A DNA stretch of 64,000 bases from Sediminimonas qiaohouensis DSM 21189 (GCF_000423645.1 NZ_AUIJ01000005.1:62001-126000); one strand, 5' to 3'. Counted from the stretch's first letter, positions 1 through 8,983 are shown. The notes: generated by a model from the letters alone, not told the origin. Numbers and translations: made by a program.

Positions 1-1459
1 TCTCGGCGCGCACATCGGCCTCGCGCGCCTGCGTTTCGGCCCGTGCGGCCTCGGCGGCCAACAGCGCCTCGTCGGCGGCGGCGGCGGCCTTTTGCGCCGA
101 TGTCTGCTCGGCCTCGGCCGCCTCAAACGCGGCGTTGGCCTGCCACAATGCCTCGCGCGCCTCCTCCATCGCGGTGCGGGCCTTGGTCGCCTCCGCCTCG
201 CTGCGGGCCTCGGTCTTGCGGCTATCCTCCACAAGGCGCGTCGCCGATTGGTGCCGCGCCGCCAGCCGCGCAACATCCTCCGTCACCTGCGACAGGTCCG
301 CCTCGCGCGCCTCAAGAACCCGGGCGGCATCGGCGGCTTCCTCGGCGGCCTCCGCCAGGCGGTCCTCGTGCCCCTCGCCCGCCTTTTGCAGCTCCCGCGC
401 CTCCCACTCCAGGCGCTCCACTGTTTCGCCCGCGTCGCGGTTCAGGCCCGTCTCGCGCGCGATGTCGTGGCCCAACTGCTCGATCCGCGCCTCCAGCGTC
501 TCGATCGCCTCACGCGCGCGCGCTTCCTGATCGGCCAACGTGTCGCGCTGCACCTGCAAGCGTTGCAGGATCGCCGCCGCGACCGCCTCTTCCTCGCGCA
601 GGGGCGGCAGGGCCTCCTCGGCCTCCGCGCGCGCGCGCGCCGCCTCGCGCGCGGTGCGCTCGGCCTCACCTGCGGCAACGCTGCGCTGGCGCAAAACCTC
701 GCCCGCCTCATGCAGCGCGGCGTCGGCCTCTTTCCACCGGCGATACAGCAGCATCCCCTCGGCCTGCCGCAACTCCGCCCCGATCGCGCGATAGCGCTTT
801 GCCTGCTTGGCCTGCCGCTCAAGCTGCGACAACTGGCTTGCCAGTTGCTCGATCACGTCATCGATCCGCGACAGGTTCGCCTCGGTGTTCTTGAGCTTCA
901 ACTCCGCCTCGTGGCGGCGCTGGTACAGGCCGGAGATCCCCGCCGCCTCTTCCAATATGCGGCGGCGCGATTTCGGCTTGGCGTTGATCAGCTCCGCGAT
1001 CTGCCCCTGCCGCACCAAGGCCGGGCTATGCGCCCCGGTCGAGGCATCGGCAAACAGCATCTGCACGTCGCGCGCGCGCACGTCCTTGCCGTTGACCTTG
1101 TAGGCGCTGCCCACGTCGCGCGTGATCCGCCGCACGATATCGAGGCTGTCGGAATCGTTGAACCCCGCCGGCGCCAGCCGATCGGAATTGTCCAAATGCA
1201 GGCTCACCTCGGCAAAGTTGCGCGCCGGGCGACTGGCCGCACCGGCGAATATCACGTCCTCCATGCCCCCGCCGCGCATCGCCGTCGGGCGGTTTTCCCC
1301 CATGACCCAGCGCAGAGCCTCCAAAAGGTTGGATTTGCCGCACCCGTTCGGCCCCACAACCCCCGTCAGCCCGTCCCGGATCAACAGGTCGGTGGGGTCG
1401 ACGAAGCTTTTGAAGCCGGTCAGTCTGATCTTGGAAAAGCGCACTGGCCAGGTTCCCAT
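1..1459 (-). CDS. smc: Chromosome segregation protein SMC, N-terminal part (gene continues beyond window)
   Basis: This is the N-terminal ~486 residues of the SMC ATPase, which with ScpA/ScpB compacts and segregates the chromosome. Read from the ATG at 1459, the protein starts MGTWPVRFSKIRLTGFKSF and has the Walker A motif GPNGCGKS at residues 36-43. The head domain is followed by a long heptad-like Glu/Arg/Ala-rich stretch, the start of the N-terminal coiled coil. The reading frame stays open to base 1, so hinge and C-terminal head lie outside the window. No strong Shine-Dalgarno is seen before this ATG, but the N-terminus matches the family pattern. Very long plus-strand frames opposite it are codon-bias shadows. 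Confidence 0.95.
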   Translation of the reverse strand, partial: MGTWPVRFSKIRLTGFKSFVDPTDLLIRDGLTGVVGPNGCGKSNLLEALRWVMGENRPTAMRGGGMEDVIFAGAASRPARNFAEVSLHLDNSDRLAPAGFNDSDSLDIVRRITRDVGSAYKVNGKDVRARDVQMLFADASTGAHSPALVRQGQIAELINAKPKSRRRILEEAAGISGLYQRRHEAELKLKNTEANLSRIDDVIEQLASQLSQLERQAKQAKRYRAIGAELRQAEGMLLYRRWKEADAALHEAGEVLRQRSVAAGEAERTAREAARARAEAEEALPPLREEEAVAAAILQRLQVQRDTLADQEARAREAIETLEARIEQLGHDIARETGLNRDAGETVERLEWEARELQKAGEGHEDRLAEAAEEAADAARVLEAREADLSQVTEDVARLAARHQSATRLVEDSRKTEARSEAEATKARTAMEEAREALWQANAAFEAAEAEQTSAQKAAAAADEALLAAEAARAETQAREADVRAE

Positions 1460-1668
1460 CACGGTCGGGGGTGATTCCGCCCCATGGGCAAGACTGTCTG
1501 CGCGACCCCGCCCCTGTCAACGGATCAGACCCCGCATATGGGGATACGGGGGAAGTTATCCACAATATATTGGCAATTTTCGGCCGATTAGGCCGTAGGG
1601 GCGCGCTAGAGATGATCGCAGGCGCGCTCCTATATCGACATTCTCAATCTTAGAAACCGCAACACGCC

Positions 1669-1974
1669 CTAATCGCACGCCAGTATCCCCAAAATCAGCG
1701 CCGGATCGCCCCGCACCTCCTTGACCGCGCAGCCACTGACCTGCGTCATCGCAACCGCCGCCCGTTCCGCAACCGGGCCAAGGCGCGGCGCGTATTCGGG
1801 GTTGCGGCGCACTGCCTCAATCAACCGGCCCTTGCGGCGCAGGTCGAACGTGCTGCCATCCACCGTCACCCGCACAGGCGCGATGCCGCGAAAATACGGG
1901 CTGGGCCCGCCGCAAGCGCCCAGCGCCCCCACCAGCAGCAGGGCGCCAAGCCGTATCAACACAGCCCGCCACAT
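1669..1974 (-). CDS. Small predicted lipoprotein
   Basis: About 101 residues from the ATG at 1974. The N-terminus is a short lipoprotein signal: positive MWR, hydrophobic ALLLVGALGA, then Cys21 in an L-G-A-C lipobox, so the mature protein should be acylated and anchored to a membrane. The mature part has no motif I recognise. It contains RVTVDGSTFDLRRKG and ends with two further cysteines that could form a disulfide (Cys in SGC and in ILACD). A start 30 bases further upstream (2004) is possible but would put extra residues before the signal peptide. Function unknown. It lies just upstream of smc in the same orientation, separated by about 200 bases. Confidence 0.7.
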   Translation of the reverse strand: MWRAVLIRLGALLLVGALGACGGPSPYFRGIAPVRVTVDGSTFDLRRKGRLIEAVRRNPEYAPRLGPVAERAAVAMTQVSGCAVKEVRGDPALILGILACD

Positions 1975-2092
1975 CCCGCCACATTCCACGCCAATCGTTA
2001 ACACCGCGTTACCGCGCCCGCGCGGGAAACAAGTTGCCGCGCCGCACCGCCCTGCCTATGTTTCCCCCGAGACAAACCAGCTTGGGGGGCCC

Positions 2093-2866
2093 ATGCCGTT
2101 TCGCAGGATTCAGCCGGAAAAACTATCGCTCGCGGTTTCGCGCCAGATCGAGCTGCTGATACTGCGCGGCATCCTGCGCCCAGGTGAGCGCCTCCCGTCC
2201 GAGCGCGAGCTGGCCGAGCGGCTGGGCGTCTCGCGCCCCTCCCTGCGCGACGCGGTGGCTGAACTGCAGGACAAGGGCCTGCTGACCACCCGCGCCGGCG
2301 CCGGCATCTACGTGGCCGATGTTCTGGGCGGGGCGTTTTCTTCGGCGCTGGTCAAGCTGTTCGCGTCCCATGACGAGGCGGTGTTCGACTACATCTCGTT
2401 TCGCCGCGACATGGAAGGGCTGGCGGCCGAACGCGCCGCGCGGCTGGCATCGGACACCGACCTGCGCGTCATCCAGACGGTCCTGGACAAGATGGAAGCC
2501 GCCCATACCAAGCGGAACCCGGCGGACGAGGCCCGCCTTGATGCCGATTTCCACCTCGCGATCATCGAGGCCAGCCATAACATCATCATGCTGCACATGA
2601 TGCGCTCGATGTATCAGCTCCTGCGCGAGGGGGTGTTTTACAACCGCCAGATCATGTTCAAGCAGCGCACCACGCGCGACATGCTGCTGGATCAGCACCG
2701 CGCCATCAACGAAGGGCTGCAAGCGCGCGACCCCGACGCCGCGCGGCGCGCGGTCGAGGCGCACCTGAACTACGTCGAACGCGCCCTCACCGATCAGCAA
2801 ACTGCCGACCGGAACGAGGATATCGCCCGACTGCGGCTGGACCACGAACAAACCCGCCGTAATTAG
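2093..2866 (+). CDS. GntR/FadR-family transcriptional regulator
   Basis: 257 residues. An N-terminal winged helix-turn-helix (about residues 10-70; LPSERELAERLGVSRPSLRDA) is the classic GntR DNA-binding signature. The all-helical C-terminal FCD domain (about 95-235) contains D-x-x-FH in DADFHLAI and later histidines that in FadR-type regulators bind a metal and a small carboxylate. Such proteins repress catabolic genes for lactate, pyruvate or other organic acids. No target operon is adjacent, so the ligand cannot be named. The ATG at 2093 is chosen because it begins directly before the HTH domain; an upstream in-frame extension is non-homologous sequence. Its stop codon overlaps by two bases the start of a dispersed intergenic repeat. 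Confidence 0.88.
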   Translation: MPFRRIQPEKLSLAVSRQIELLILRGILRPGERLPSERELAERLGVSRPSLRDAVAELQDKGLLTTRAGAGIYVADVLGGAFSSALVKLFASHDEAVFDYISFRRDMEGLAAERAARLASDTDLRVIQTVLDKMEAAHTKRNPADEARLDADFHLAIIEASHNIIMLHMMRSMYQLLREGVFYNRQIMFKQRTTRDMLLDQHRAINEGLQARDPDAARRAVEAHLNYVERALTDQQTADRNEDIARLRLDHEQTRRN

Positions 2867-3065
2867 GGGGCGGTGATGACCTTGCGCGGCCGTTGAGGCA
2901 TTGCACCAAAGCGCGGAATCGAGGCGCGTTGCGCCGCCGCGCAGCGCCCGACCGCCCCCGTCGCACCAGAGGTGCGCGGCGTATCGTCGGCACGCCTCTG
3001 GCGTGACGGGCGGGCACTGCGAGGCTTCTCAATTGATCGCCCTATGTTCGCTCAAGGCCATACGC
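2865..3065 (+). repeat. Dispersed composite intergenic repeat, copy A
   Basis: About 200 bases between the GntR gene and the atp terminator. It starts AGGGGGCGGTGATG, as does copy C at 54171. It contains a hairpin followed by the core CGCAGCGCCCGACCGCCCCC (to 2959), an inner inverted pair around CACCAGAGGTG and CGCCTCTGGCG, a degenerate inverted core at about 3007-3024, and a right module (3021-3065, with CTTCTCAATTGATCGCCC) that matches 42 of 45 bases at 54373-54417. It is non-coding and could be a MITE-like or REP-like element. Confidence 0.7.
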
Positions 3066-3088
3066 TACCAATACCCCCAACGAAAGAA

Positions 3089-3109
3089 CCCCGGCCGCAG
3101 GGGCCGGGG
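3089..3109 (-). terminator. Rho-independent terminator of the atpIBEXF operon
   Basis: On the minus strand, 33 bases after the atpF stop codon, an 8-bp perfect stem (CCCCGGCC / GGCCGGGG) with a five-base loop is followed by TTCTTTC. Position, stem strength and U-rich tail fit the end of the F0 operon. Confidence 0.85.
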
Positions 3110-3142
3110 CTCATTGCCTTGGTGCAGTAGGGCGGGCGGCCC

Positions 3143-3706
3143 TTAGTGCAGCTTTTCGTCCACCTCTTTGATGGCCTCGTCGATCAGGGAATTGCCCTGC
3201 GCGGCGGTCATCTGCTTGGTGATCACGTCGTTGGCCGCGCCAATGGCGATGGCGATGGCCTGGTCGCGGACCTGCTTGATCGCCTTGGCCTCGGCCGACG
3301 CGATCTGATCCTCGGCCGCCTGCTTGCGGCGCTCGATCGACACCTTGATGTCTTCCTTGGCCTGCTCGGCCGCGGCCGACGCTTCGCTCTTGGCATGGCT
3401 GACGATCCGGTCCGCCTGCTCCTGCACTTCCTTTTGCTTGCGCTCGTAGGACGCCAGCAACGCCTGCGCCTCCTCGCGCAACGCGCGCGCCTCGTCCAGC
3501 TCGGCCTTGATGCCGGCGGCGCGCTTGTCCAAAAGCCCCATCAACAGGCCGGGCACCTTAAGGTACAGCAGCACCCCCACGAACAGCAAAAAGCCGAGCG
3601 TGACGATGAAGTTGGTGTTGCCCAGCGAAAAGAACGGGCCCGACGCCGCCATCGCGGGCGTCGCAGCGGCCAGGGCGCCGGTGGTGAGAATTGCCAGTTT
3701 ACGCAT
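3143..3706 (-). CDS. atpF: F0F1 ATP synthase subunit b
   Basis: 187 residues, the peripheral-stalk b subunit linking membrane F0 to the F1 head. An N-terminal signal-like stretch ending in AMAA precedes a single membrane helix at about residues 30-52 (FIVTLGFLLFVGVLLYL). A long charged amphipathic helix then runs to the C-terminus (KAELDEARALREEAQALL, KQKEVQEQADRIVSHAKSE), as expected for the stalk dimer. It is the last gene of the operon, five bases after the b' gene, and is followed by a strong terminator. In photosynthetic and related alphaproteobacteria b and b' form a heterodimer, which explains two similar genes in a row. Confidence 0.95.
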   Translation of the reverse strand: MRKLAILTTGALAAATPAMAASGPFFSLGNTNFIVTLGFLLFVGVLLYLKVPGLLMGLLDKRAAGIKAELDEARALREEAQALLASYERKQKEVQEQADRIVSHAKSEASAAAEQAKEDIKVSIERRKQAAEDQIASAEAKAIKQVRDQAIAIAIGAANDVITKQMTAAQGNSLIDEAIKEVDEKLH

Positions 3707-3711
3707 GTCTC

Positions 3712-4251
3712 TTACCCCTTCAGCCGGGCGTTGACGGCCGCGGTCACGGTGCGTGCATCGGCCTTGGCGCCCATTGCGGCGACCACCTCCTTGGCGGTCT
3801 CCTTGGCCACTTCCTTGACGCTTTCGGTCGCGTTGGCCTGGATCTCGGCGATTTTCTTTTCGCCCTCGGCGGTCTTTGCCGCGATCTCTTCATCGGCTTC
3901 GCGCATGGCTTCGTCAAGGTCTGCCTTGATCTCGGCCTTGGTCTCGGCAACGATCCGGTTCGCCTCGGTGCGGGCATCGGCCAGCGCCTTGTTATAGGCG
4001 TCCTCGGCCTCGGCGGCCTTGGCCTTCAGGTCCTCGGCGGCGGCGATATCGTTGGAAATGGTTCCCTTGCGTTCGGCCAGAACCGCGGCGATGCGGGGCA
4101 GCGCGATACGCGACAGGATGAAATAGATCGCGACCAGCGTCACCAGAAGCCAGAAGATCTGGTTGCTGTAGGTCGAGAAATCCAGTTGCGGCATGCCCGG
4201 AGCTGCCGCCTCGGCGGCCTGACCTGCGGCCTCGTGCGTTTCAGTCGCCAT
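3712..4251 (-). CDS. atpX: F0F1 ATP synthase subunit b' (second b-type stalk subunit)
   Basis: 179 residues. It has an Ala/Glu-rich N-terminus, one membrane helix at about residues 32-52 ([20 protein letters not shown]), then a long helical stalk rich in Ala, Glu and Lys. The motif [15 protein letters not shown] after the membrane helix is characteristic of b' proteins. It lies between atpE and atpF, the gene order atpI-atpB-atpE-b'-b known from Rhodobacter. A Shine-Dalgarno (AAGGAGGA on the coding strand) lies just before the ATG at 4251. The symbol follows the Rhodobacter capsulatus usage; atpF' or atpG are used elsewhere. Confidence 0.93.
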   Translation of the reverse strand: MATETHEAAGQAAEAAAPGMPQLDFSTYSNQIFWLLVTLVAIYFILSRIALPRIAAVLAERKGTISNDIAAAEDLKAKAAEAEDAYNKALADARTEANRIVAETKAEIKADLDEAMREADEEIAAKTAEGEKKIAEIQANATESVKEVAKETAKEVVAAMGAKADARTVTAAVNARLKG

Positions 4252-4335
4252 GTCGTCCTCCTTGGGAACTTGCCATTTACACCGGGCGGACGCGCATCGC
4301 GTCCCCCCGGCCGTAAGGATCGTGTTCCGCTTGGA

Positions 4336-4572
4336 TCAGACGGCGAACATCAGCAGAAGCGCGACGAGGAACGAGAAAATCCCGAACGCCTCGGCAAACG
4401 CGATGCCGATGAAAAGCATGGCAGTCTGACCGGCCGCAGCCGAAGGGTTGCGCAGCGCGCCGGACAGGAAGTTGCCGACGATGTTGCCCACACCGATGGC
4501 CGAGCCGCCCATGCCGGTACATGCCAGACCTGCGCCGATGTATGCGCCCATTTGTACGATATCGCCTTCCAT
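4336..4572 (-). CDS. atpE: F0F1 ATP synthase subunit c
   Basis: 78 residues, the proton-carrying rotor ring subunit. It forms two membrane helices with the polar loop RNP at residues 41-43. The proton-binding carboxylate is Glu61 in [10 protein letters not shown]. The glycine-rich first helix ([14 protein letters not shown]) fits tight ring packing. The ATG at 4572 is chosen because it gives the usual c-subunit length and follows AGGAGA on the coding strand; an upstream in-frame start would add 23 unrelated residues. Glutamate rather than aspartate at the carboxylate is normal for alphaproteobacteria. Confidence 0.97.
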   Translation of the reverse strand: MEGDIVQMGAYIGAGLACTGMGGSAIGVGNIVGNFLSGALRNPSAAAGQTAMLFIGIAFAEAFGIFSFLVALLLMFAV

Positions 4573-4618
4573 GTGATCTCTCCTTACGTTGGAATTGGCT
4601 TGAATTTCTGACCCTGCC

Positions 4619-5374
4619 TTAGTGCGAGGGATGCAGCGCATCCTTCAGGTACACGCAGGTCAGGATGGTGAAAACGTAGGCCTGAACAAAGGCCACGAGC
4701 ACTTCGAGTGCATACATCGCGCCGATGGCGATGACCGAGATCGGGGCGATGGCGGCAACCGCCGCAAAGCCCGCGAAAACCTTGAGAACCGCGTGCCCGG
4801 CCATCATGTTGCCCCCCAGACGAATGGAGTGGCTCAGCGGGCGCACGAAATAGGACATCAGCTCGATGATCGCCAGAACCGGCCGCAGCGCCAGCGGCGC
4901 CTCCTGAACCCAGAACAGGCCCAGGAACTTCGCACCATTCAGGACGAAACCAAGGACCGTCACGGTCAGGAACACCATCAGCGCCATCGTCGCGGTCACC
5001 GCGATATGGCTGGTGGTGGTAAAGGCCATCGGCAGAAGGCCAAGGAAGTTGGCCATCACGATGAACATGAACAGGGTCATCACGTAGGGGAAGTATTTCA
5101 CGCCCTCCTTGCCGGTGATGTCCTCAAGCATCTTGTAGACAAATCCGTAGGCCAGTTCGCCAACCGATTGCGTGCGCGACGGCACGATCGCCCGGCGCGA
5201 CGTTCCCAGAACCAAAAGCGCCGTCACCGCGACAATAGCCAGCGCCATCCACAGCGTCACGTTGGTGATGGTGTACCACGCCACGGTGTCGCCCCCGAAC
5301 AGAGGCTCGACCTTGAACTGGTCCATCGGGTGAAGAACCAGACCGCCTTCTTCGCCTTGCGCTTCAGTCGCCAT
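4619..5374 (-). CDS. atpB: F0F1 ATP synthase subunit a
   Basis: 251 residues, the stator channel subunit that feeds protons to the c ring. About five to six membrane helices are visible. The essential arginine is in [16 protein letters not shown], and the polar helix residues follow in [21 protein letters not shown]. The start [11 protein letters not shown] at 5374 is preceded by GAGAGGAAC at good spacing. The first 11 bases overlap the end of atpI, showing translational coupling. It is followed after about 46 bases by atpE. Confidence 0.96.
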   Translation of the reverse strand: MATEAQGEEGGLVLHPMDQFKVEPLFGGDTVAWYTITNVTLWMALAIVAVTALLVLGTSRRAIVPSRTQSVGELAYGFVYKMLEDITGKEGVKYFPYVMTLFMFIVMANFLGLLPMAFTTTSHIAVTATMALMVFLTVTVLGFVLNGAKFLGLFWVQEAPLALRPVLAIIELMSYFVRPLSHSIRLGGNMMAGHAVLKVFAGFAAVAAIAPISVIAIGAMYALEVLVAFVQAYVFTILTCVYLKDALHPSH

Positions 5375-5753
5375 TTCCGTTCCTCTCGTCGTCATCAGCC
5401 CGCCGGGCCGCATCCGTTGTCTCGTCGTCGGGGTCGGCCGCCGGCCTGCCCGCCTGTCTGCGCTGTAGCTCGTTCGCGGATCGCAGCATCGTCTTGATGC
5501 CCGCGGCGAGGCCCAGCAATGTGAACAGCACCAGGAAAAGGGGGATCGTCCCCAACAGGCGATCCAGCCCGTACCCAATGCCAAAACCGATCATCAGACC
5601 GGCAACCAGTTCCGTCACCATCCGCCAGGCATGTTGCGCCTGGCTGTGCGGCTCGCCCTTTTGGGGGCGCGGCTCACGCGCCTTCTTGTAGGCCCCAAGC
5701 CGCTCTTCGAGCTGCTTCATACGGCTTTCGCGATCCGGATCTGTCACGCGCAC
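5364..5753 (-). CDS. atpI: ATP synthase assembly protein AtpI
   Basis: 129 residues, first gene of the F0 operon. It has a charged N-terminus ([17 protein letters not shown]), a pair of membrane helices with glycine-rich packing ([25 protein letters not shown] and [18 protein letters not shown]), and a long acidic/basic soluble tail. The [12 protein letters not shown] pattern is typical of the AtpI family, which assists c-ring assembly. The stop overlaps atpB. F1 genes (atpHAGDC) are not in the window, consistent with the split F0/F1 arrangement of Rhodobacterales. Confidence 0.9.
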   Translation of the reverse strand: MRVTDPDRESRMKQLEERLGAYKKAREPRPQKGEPHSQAQHAWRMVTELVAGLMIGFGIGYGLDRLLGTIPLFLVLFTLLGLAAGIKTMLRSANELQRRQAGRPAADPDDETTDAARRADDDERNGNGD

Positions 5754-5919
5754 TCGCCCCCTCGACGGTTGCGCTGTTGCTAGTGTGCGCAGCGCCCCGA
5801 GTCAAGCGGCCACAAACGCGCAGGCGGCGCCCGATAACATGCTGTAATATATTGATATTCAGAATTCTCCGACGAGGGCGGCAGGGGCGCGTGGCGGCAC
5901 CGGGCGTCGAAACCCATAT

Positions 5920-5935
5920 TCAACCATTCAGTTGA
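5920..5935. promoter_or_regulatory. Candidate ArsR operator
   Basis: TCAAC-N6-GTTGA, a perfect 5-bp inverted repeat within an AT-rich tract 31 bases upstream of the ArsR-family gene. Half-site size and location fit autoregulation by a dimeric winged-helix repressor. Inferred only. Confidence 0.4.
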
Positions 5936-5966
5936 CCATGGTGCACCCCCCGCATTAGATACAGGC

Positions 5967-6308
5967 ATGGACACACAGCTTGACGCCGTCTTTGCCGCCC
6001 TTGCCGATCCGACCCGCCGCGCGATCCTGTCGCTGCTGCTTGAGGATGACATGGCCGTCACCGACGTGGCCGAGCCGTTCGAGATGTCGCTGGCCGCGAT
6101 CTCCAAGCACCTCGCGATCCTCGCCGGTGCGGGCCTGATCAGCCAGGAAAAGCACGGCCGCGTCAAGTGGTGCAAGCTGGAGCCATACGCCCTGCGCGCC
6201 GCCAGCATATGGATGCAGGGCTTTGGCCAGTTCGAGCCGGTCAACCTCGACGCGTTCGAACGCTTCCTCGCGGTCGAGCTGACGGACGACGCGCAGGATC
6301 AGGGTTGA
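5967..6308 (+). CDS. ArsR-family (HTH) transcriptional regulator
   Basis: 113 residues, nearly all of it one winged-helix domain. The N-terminus ALADPTRRAILSLLLEDD and the recognition region VTDVAEPFEMSLAAISKHLAIL are hallmark ArsR sequences of the subgroup that controls SRPBCC/AHSA1 proteins and small stress genes. There is no cysteine pair of the ELCVCDL kind, so arsenic or cadmium sensing is unlikely. No SRPBCC partner gene follows directly; the next gene is on the opposite strand. The inverted repeat at 5920-5935 is a possible autoregulatory site. Confidence 0.88.
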   Translation: MDTQLDAVFAALADPTRRAILSLLLEDDMAVTDVAEPFEMSLAAISKHLAILAGAGLISQEKHGRVKWCKLEPYALRAASIWMQGFGQFEPVNLDAFERFLAVELTDDAQDQG

Positions 6309-6418
6309 ACTCTATCGGGGCAGTACCAATGCGCGTCCTGCGCCACCCTCACACCCCAATCAAACAGCATTTCCCCATAAAACCAACCACTTACCCTCAC
6401 CGCCCCACAGCGAAATCC

Positions 6419-7339
6419 CTACCCCTCATCCTTGAGCAGGATCAGCAGCGCCACCACCGTCAGCCCGACACCGCCCAGCACCATCACAGGCGGCACCCCG
6501 TGACCCAGCAGAAACTCCAGCGCGATCACCCATGTCGGCGTCAGGTAGGTATAGGCCATCACCTTGGATGACGGCAGCCTCAGCGACGCATATTGAAGCA
6601 AAACAAAGGTCGTCGCGCTGGCAAAGATCGACACGTACCCGATCGTGATCCACACGATCGGCGGCAGCTCGGACCACCGCGTCGCCATGATATCGGACCA
6701 GCCCCAAAGCGTCACCAGAACGCCGCCCGCCACCAGCATCCCGAAGGTGAACACCACCGCCGGCTCCCCCCGGTTCAGCTTGCGCACCATCGGCGTATAG
6801 ATCGCATGCGCCACGCAGCCCCAGAAATAGATCGCCTCGCCGGGCCCGATCCGGAACTGCATCACCGCCTGCCAGTCGGCGCGAAAGATCACCCAAAGCG
6901 CCCCCAGCGCCCCAACAGCCAACCCCGCCGCGATCCGCAGCGTCGTGATCTGCCGCAGCAGAACATACCCCGCCGCCGCCGCCATCACCGGCGTCAACGT
7001 GAACACCGCCGACGCCGACACCGGCGCGGCGGTCTTGAGTCCCTCGAACATCAGCACGAAATAGGTGGCAAACGTACCCCCCAGCAGCACGTACCGCCAC
7101 GGCGCGCGAAACGCCGACCGCGGCAGACCCGTCGTCGCCAGCGCCACCGCCCCCACGATCACCGCCGCGATCGCGAACCGCACGGCATTGAGTGCGGAAG
7201 GCGCGATATGATTGGCCGCCATCACCCCGAGCGAGAATGACCCCGCCACCAGCGCCGAAAAGACCAGCATCGCCAGATGCCCGCGCAACCGATCCCGCGC
7301 GCCCGGCGCCGCGGCCGCTACTCCAGTGGACAGGCTCAT
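6419..7339 (-). CDS. EamA/DMT-family inner-membrane transporter
   Basis: 306 residues with about ten hydrophobic segments arranged as two EamA repeats (about residues 20-145 and 165-303). The first contains NAVRFAIAAVIVGAVAL and a TLTPVMAAAAGYVLLRQ segment near the repeat end. The second contains the matching AYTYLTPTWVIALEFLLG, the conserved proline-bearing end of the second repeat. DMT transporters export amino acids, nucleosides or drugs; the substrate cannot be read from sequence. Its start codon overlaps the stop of the upstream LysR gene (ATGA), so the two are probably co-transcribed, and the LysR protein may control its expression. Confidence 0.88.
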   Translation of the reverse strand: MSLSTGVAAAAPGARDRLRGHLAMLVFSALVAGSFSLGVMAANHIAPSALNAVRFAIAAVIVGAVALATTGLPRSAFRAPWRYVLLGGTFATYFVLMFEGLKTAAPVSASAVFTLTPVMAAAAGYVLLRQITTLRIAAGLAVGALGALWVIFRADWQAVMQFRIGPGEAIYFWGCVAHAIYTPMVRKLNRGEPAVVFTFGMLVAGGVLVTLWGWSDIMATRWSELPPIVWITIGYVSIFASATTFVLLQYASLRLPSSKVMAYTYLTPTWVIALEFLLGHGVPPVMVLGGVGLTVVALLILLKDEG

Positions 7340-8217
7340 TTCCCCTCCCAGCCGTCGATGTGTTCCTTGAGATAGCTCAGCAGCGCCTGCACCTTCGGCG
7401 TGCGATGCAGATCAACATGCGTCACCAGCCACAGCGGCGCCTCCCAATCCTCGCGCGGCGGCGCCACCTCCAACAGGTCGGGATACTGCGCCGCCGCCCA
7501 GCGCGCCATGAACCCGATCCCCATCCCCTCGACCACCGCCATCTCAAGGGCCCGCGGGTCGCTGGACCGGAACACCACGCTGCCATGCGGCACCGCCGAC
7601 CAAAGCCACCGATAAAACGGCGCGCGCGAGTTCAGATCATCGGTCGAGACAAAGCGGTGCCTCGCGAACTCCTCCTCGGTTTCGGGAATGCCATGCGCGG
7701 CCGCATAATCCTGCGACGCATAGAGCGCCGTGCGCTGGCGCGAAAACGGCTGCACCACGTTGTCGGGCTGCTCGGGCGCCGCACCCGCCCGGATCGCGAC
7801 ATGCGCCTCTCCGTATTCCATGCGAAACAGCCGCTCGCCGGTCAGATAGCGCAGGATGACATCGGGATACTGCTTGCTGAACCCCGCCAGCACCGGCGTC
7901 AGAAGCGGCGCCAGCCCTCCCAGCGAGGTGATCACCAACTCCCCCGTCACCGCGTCGCCATGGCCCTTGATCCGCCCGGCAAGCTGCGCGAACTGATCGT
8001 CGGTCGTCTGCGCCACCCGGCACAGATCGGTGCCCGCCTCGGTCGGGGTATACCCGCGCGCATGCCGCTGAAACAGCTTCACACCCAGCCGCGCTTCAAG
8101 CGCGTCGATATGCCGGATCACCGTGGCATGGTGCACGCCCAGCACTTCGGCCGCGCCGCTCACCGTGCCGATCCGGGCGACGTTATAGGCAGTGCGGATT
8201 TCATCCCAATTTTCCAT
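7336..8217 (-). CDS. LysR-family transcriptional regulator
   Basis: 293 residues from the ATG at 8217. N-terminal winged HTH (about 1-60): TGRAVTVSGAAEVL-type helix seen as IGTVSGAAEVLGVHHATVIRHIDALEARLGVKLFQR, here quoted in part only as the conserved A-x-x-L spacing. The C-terminal periplasmic-binding-like effector domain runs to the end. It is divergent from an azoreductase gene, the usual LysR arrangement, and overlaps an EamA transporter gene by four bases at its 3' end. Nine residues upstream of this ATG are open but lie in the promoter region and are not used. Confidence 0.9.
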   Translation of the reverse strand: MENWDEIRTAYNVARIGTVSGAAEVLGVHHATVIRHIDALEARLGVKLFQRHARGYTPTEAGTDLCRVAQTTDDQFAQLAGRIKGHGDAVTGELVITSLGGLAPLLTPVLAGFSKQYPDVILRYLTGERLFRMEYGEAHVAIRAGAAPEQPDNVVQPFSRQRTALYASQDYAAAHGIPETEEEFARHRFVSTDDLNSRAPFYRWLWSAVPHGSVVFRSSDPRALEMAVVEGMGIGFMARWAAAQYPDLLEVAPPREDWEAPLWLVTHVDLHRTPKVQALLSYLKEHIDGWEGK

Positions 8218-8281
8218 GATCGGGCCTCCCGAACTTATGTGCACAAACGAACAGCACCTATATCAAGCCTATCGTTGCGTT

Positions 8282-8307
8282 ATTCAATGCACAATTCAAT
8301 ATTCACT
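8282..8307. promoter_or_regulatory. Direct repeats in the lysR-azoR divergent promoter
   Basis: ATTCAAT occurs at 8282 and 8294 and ATTCACT at 8301, in the AT-rich spacer between the divergent LysR regulator and azoreductase. LysR proteins usually bind AT-rich sites of T-N11-A type in such spacers. A candidate binding region only. Confidence 0.35.
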
Positions 8308-8345
8308 GCATCACAGACATACCCGATCCGACAGGAGATCACACC

Positions 8346-8936
8346 ATGACCGACACCATCTTGCATATCAACGCCTCCGCCCGCCGTCAGGGCTCCGTCA
8401 CCCGCAACCTGACCGCAAAGGTCGTCGCCGGCCACCCGAACGCACGGGTCATCACCCGCGACCTGGCCGAGGCCCCCCTGCCCCAGCTTACCGAGGACTG
8501 GGTCGCGGCCAACTTCACCCCGGCCGACGCCCGCACCAAGGCACAGAACGACACGCTCGCCCTTTCCGACACGCTCGTGGCCGAGCTACAGGCCGCGGAT
8601 ACGCTGGTGATCGGCCTGCCGGTCTATAACTTCGGGGTTCCCGCCGCACTCAAGGCGTGGGTCGACCTGATTGGACGCGCCGGCGTCACCTTCCGCTACA
8701 CCGAAAACGGCCCCGAGGGCCTTCTGACCGGCAAACGCGCCATCGTCGCGCTCGCCTCCGGCGGGACCGAGGCCGACTCGGCCATCGACTTCGCCACGCC
8801 GTACATCAAGCATGTCCTTGGCTTCATGGGCATCACCGATGTCACTGTCGTCGCCGCCGACCAAATGGCACAGAACGCCGAGGCAAGCCTTGAAAAGGCG
8901 ACCGCACAGATTGCCGAGCTGGCCCGGGCCGCCTGA
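8346..8936 (+). CDS. azoR: FMN-dependent NADH-azoreductase / quinone reductase (flavodoxin fold)
   Basis: 196 residues with a flavodoxin-like fold. The FMN phosphate loop is near the N-terminus (INASARRQGSVTR). The family motif LPVYNFGVPAALKAWVDLI at about residues 93-112 contacts the isoalloxazine ring, and ASGGTEADSAIDF later supplies further FMN contacts. Such enzymes reduce quinones and azo compounds by two electrons with NADH in the cytoplasm. A strong AGGAGATC lies before the ATG. It is divergent from a LysR gene that likely controls it. The first copy of a 28-base tandem repeat covers its stop codon. Confidence 0.9.
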   Translation: MTDTILHINASARRQGSVTRNLTAKVVAGHPNARVITRDLAEAPLPQLTEDWVAANFTPADARTKAQNDTLALSDTLVAELQAADTLVIGLPVYNFGVPAALKAWVDLIGRAGVTFRYTENGPEGLLTGKRAIVALASGGTEADSAIDFATPYIKHVLGFMGITDVTVVAADQMAQNAEASLEKATAQIAELARAA

Positions 8937-8983
8937 CGGCCTGTTACCGCTTGTGGCCGCCTGACGGCCCGTCGCCGCTTGGG
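8928..8983. repeat. 28-base tandem duplication across the azoR stop codon
   Basis: Two adjacent 28-base units (8928-8955 and 8956-8983), each beginning GCCGCCTGACGGCC, match at 24 of 28 positions. The first contains the azoR stop; the second is entirely downstream, so the event duplicated the gene end without changing the protein. Confidence 0.8.

Noticed and set aside
43-1474. Long plus-strand open frames opposite smc, up to 460 codons
   Set aside because: They are shadows of the GC-rich smc coding strand: Arg/Pro/Leu-biased, without domain motifs, and smc is clear on the minus strand.
3146-4611. Two plus-strand frames of about 300 codons opposite the atp genes
   Set aside because: Low-complexity Leu/Gly/Asp/His sequence mirrors the atpF and b' coiled coils; the minus-strand proteins match their families end to end.
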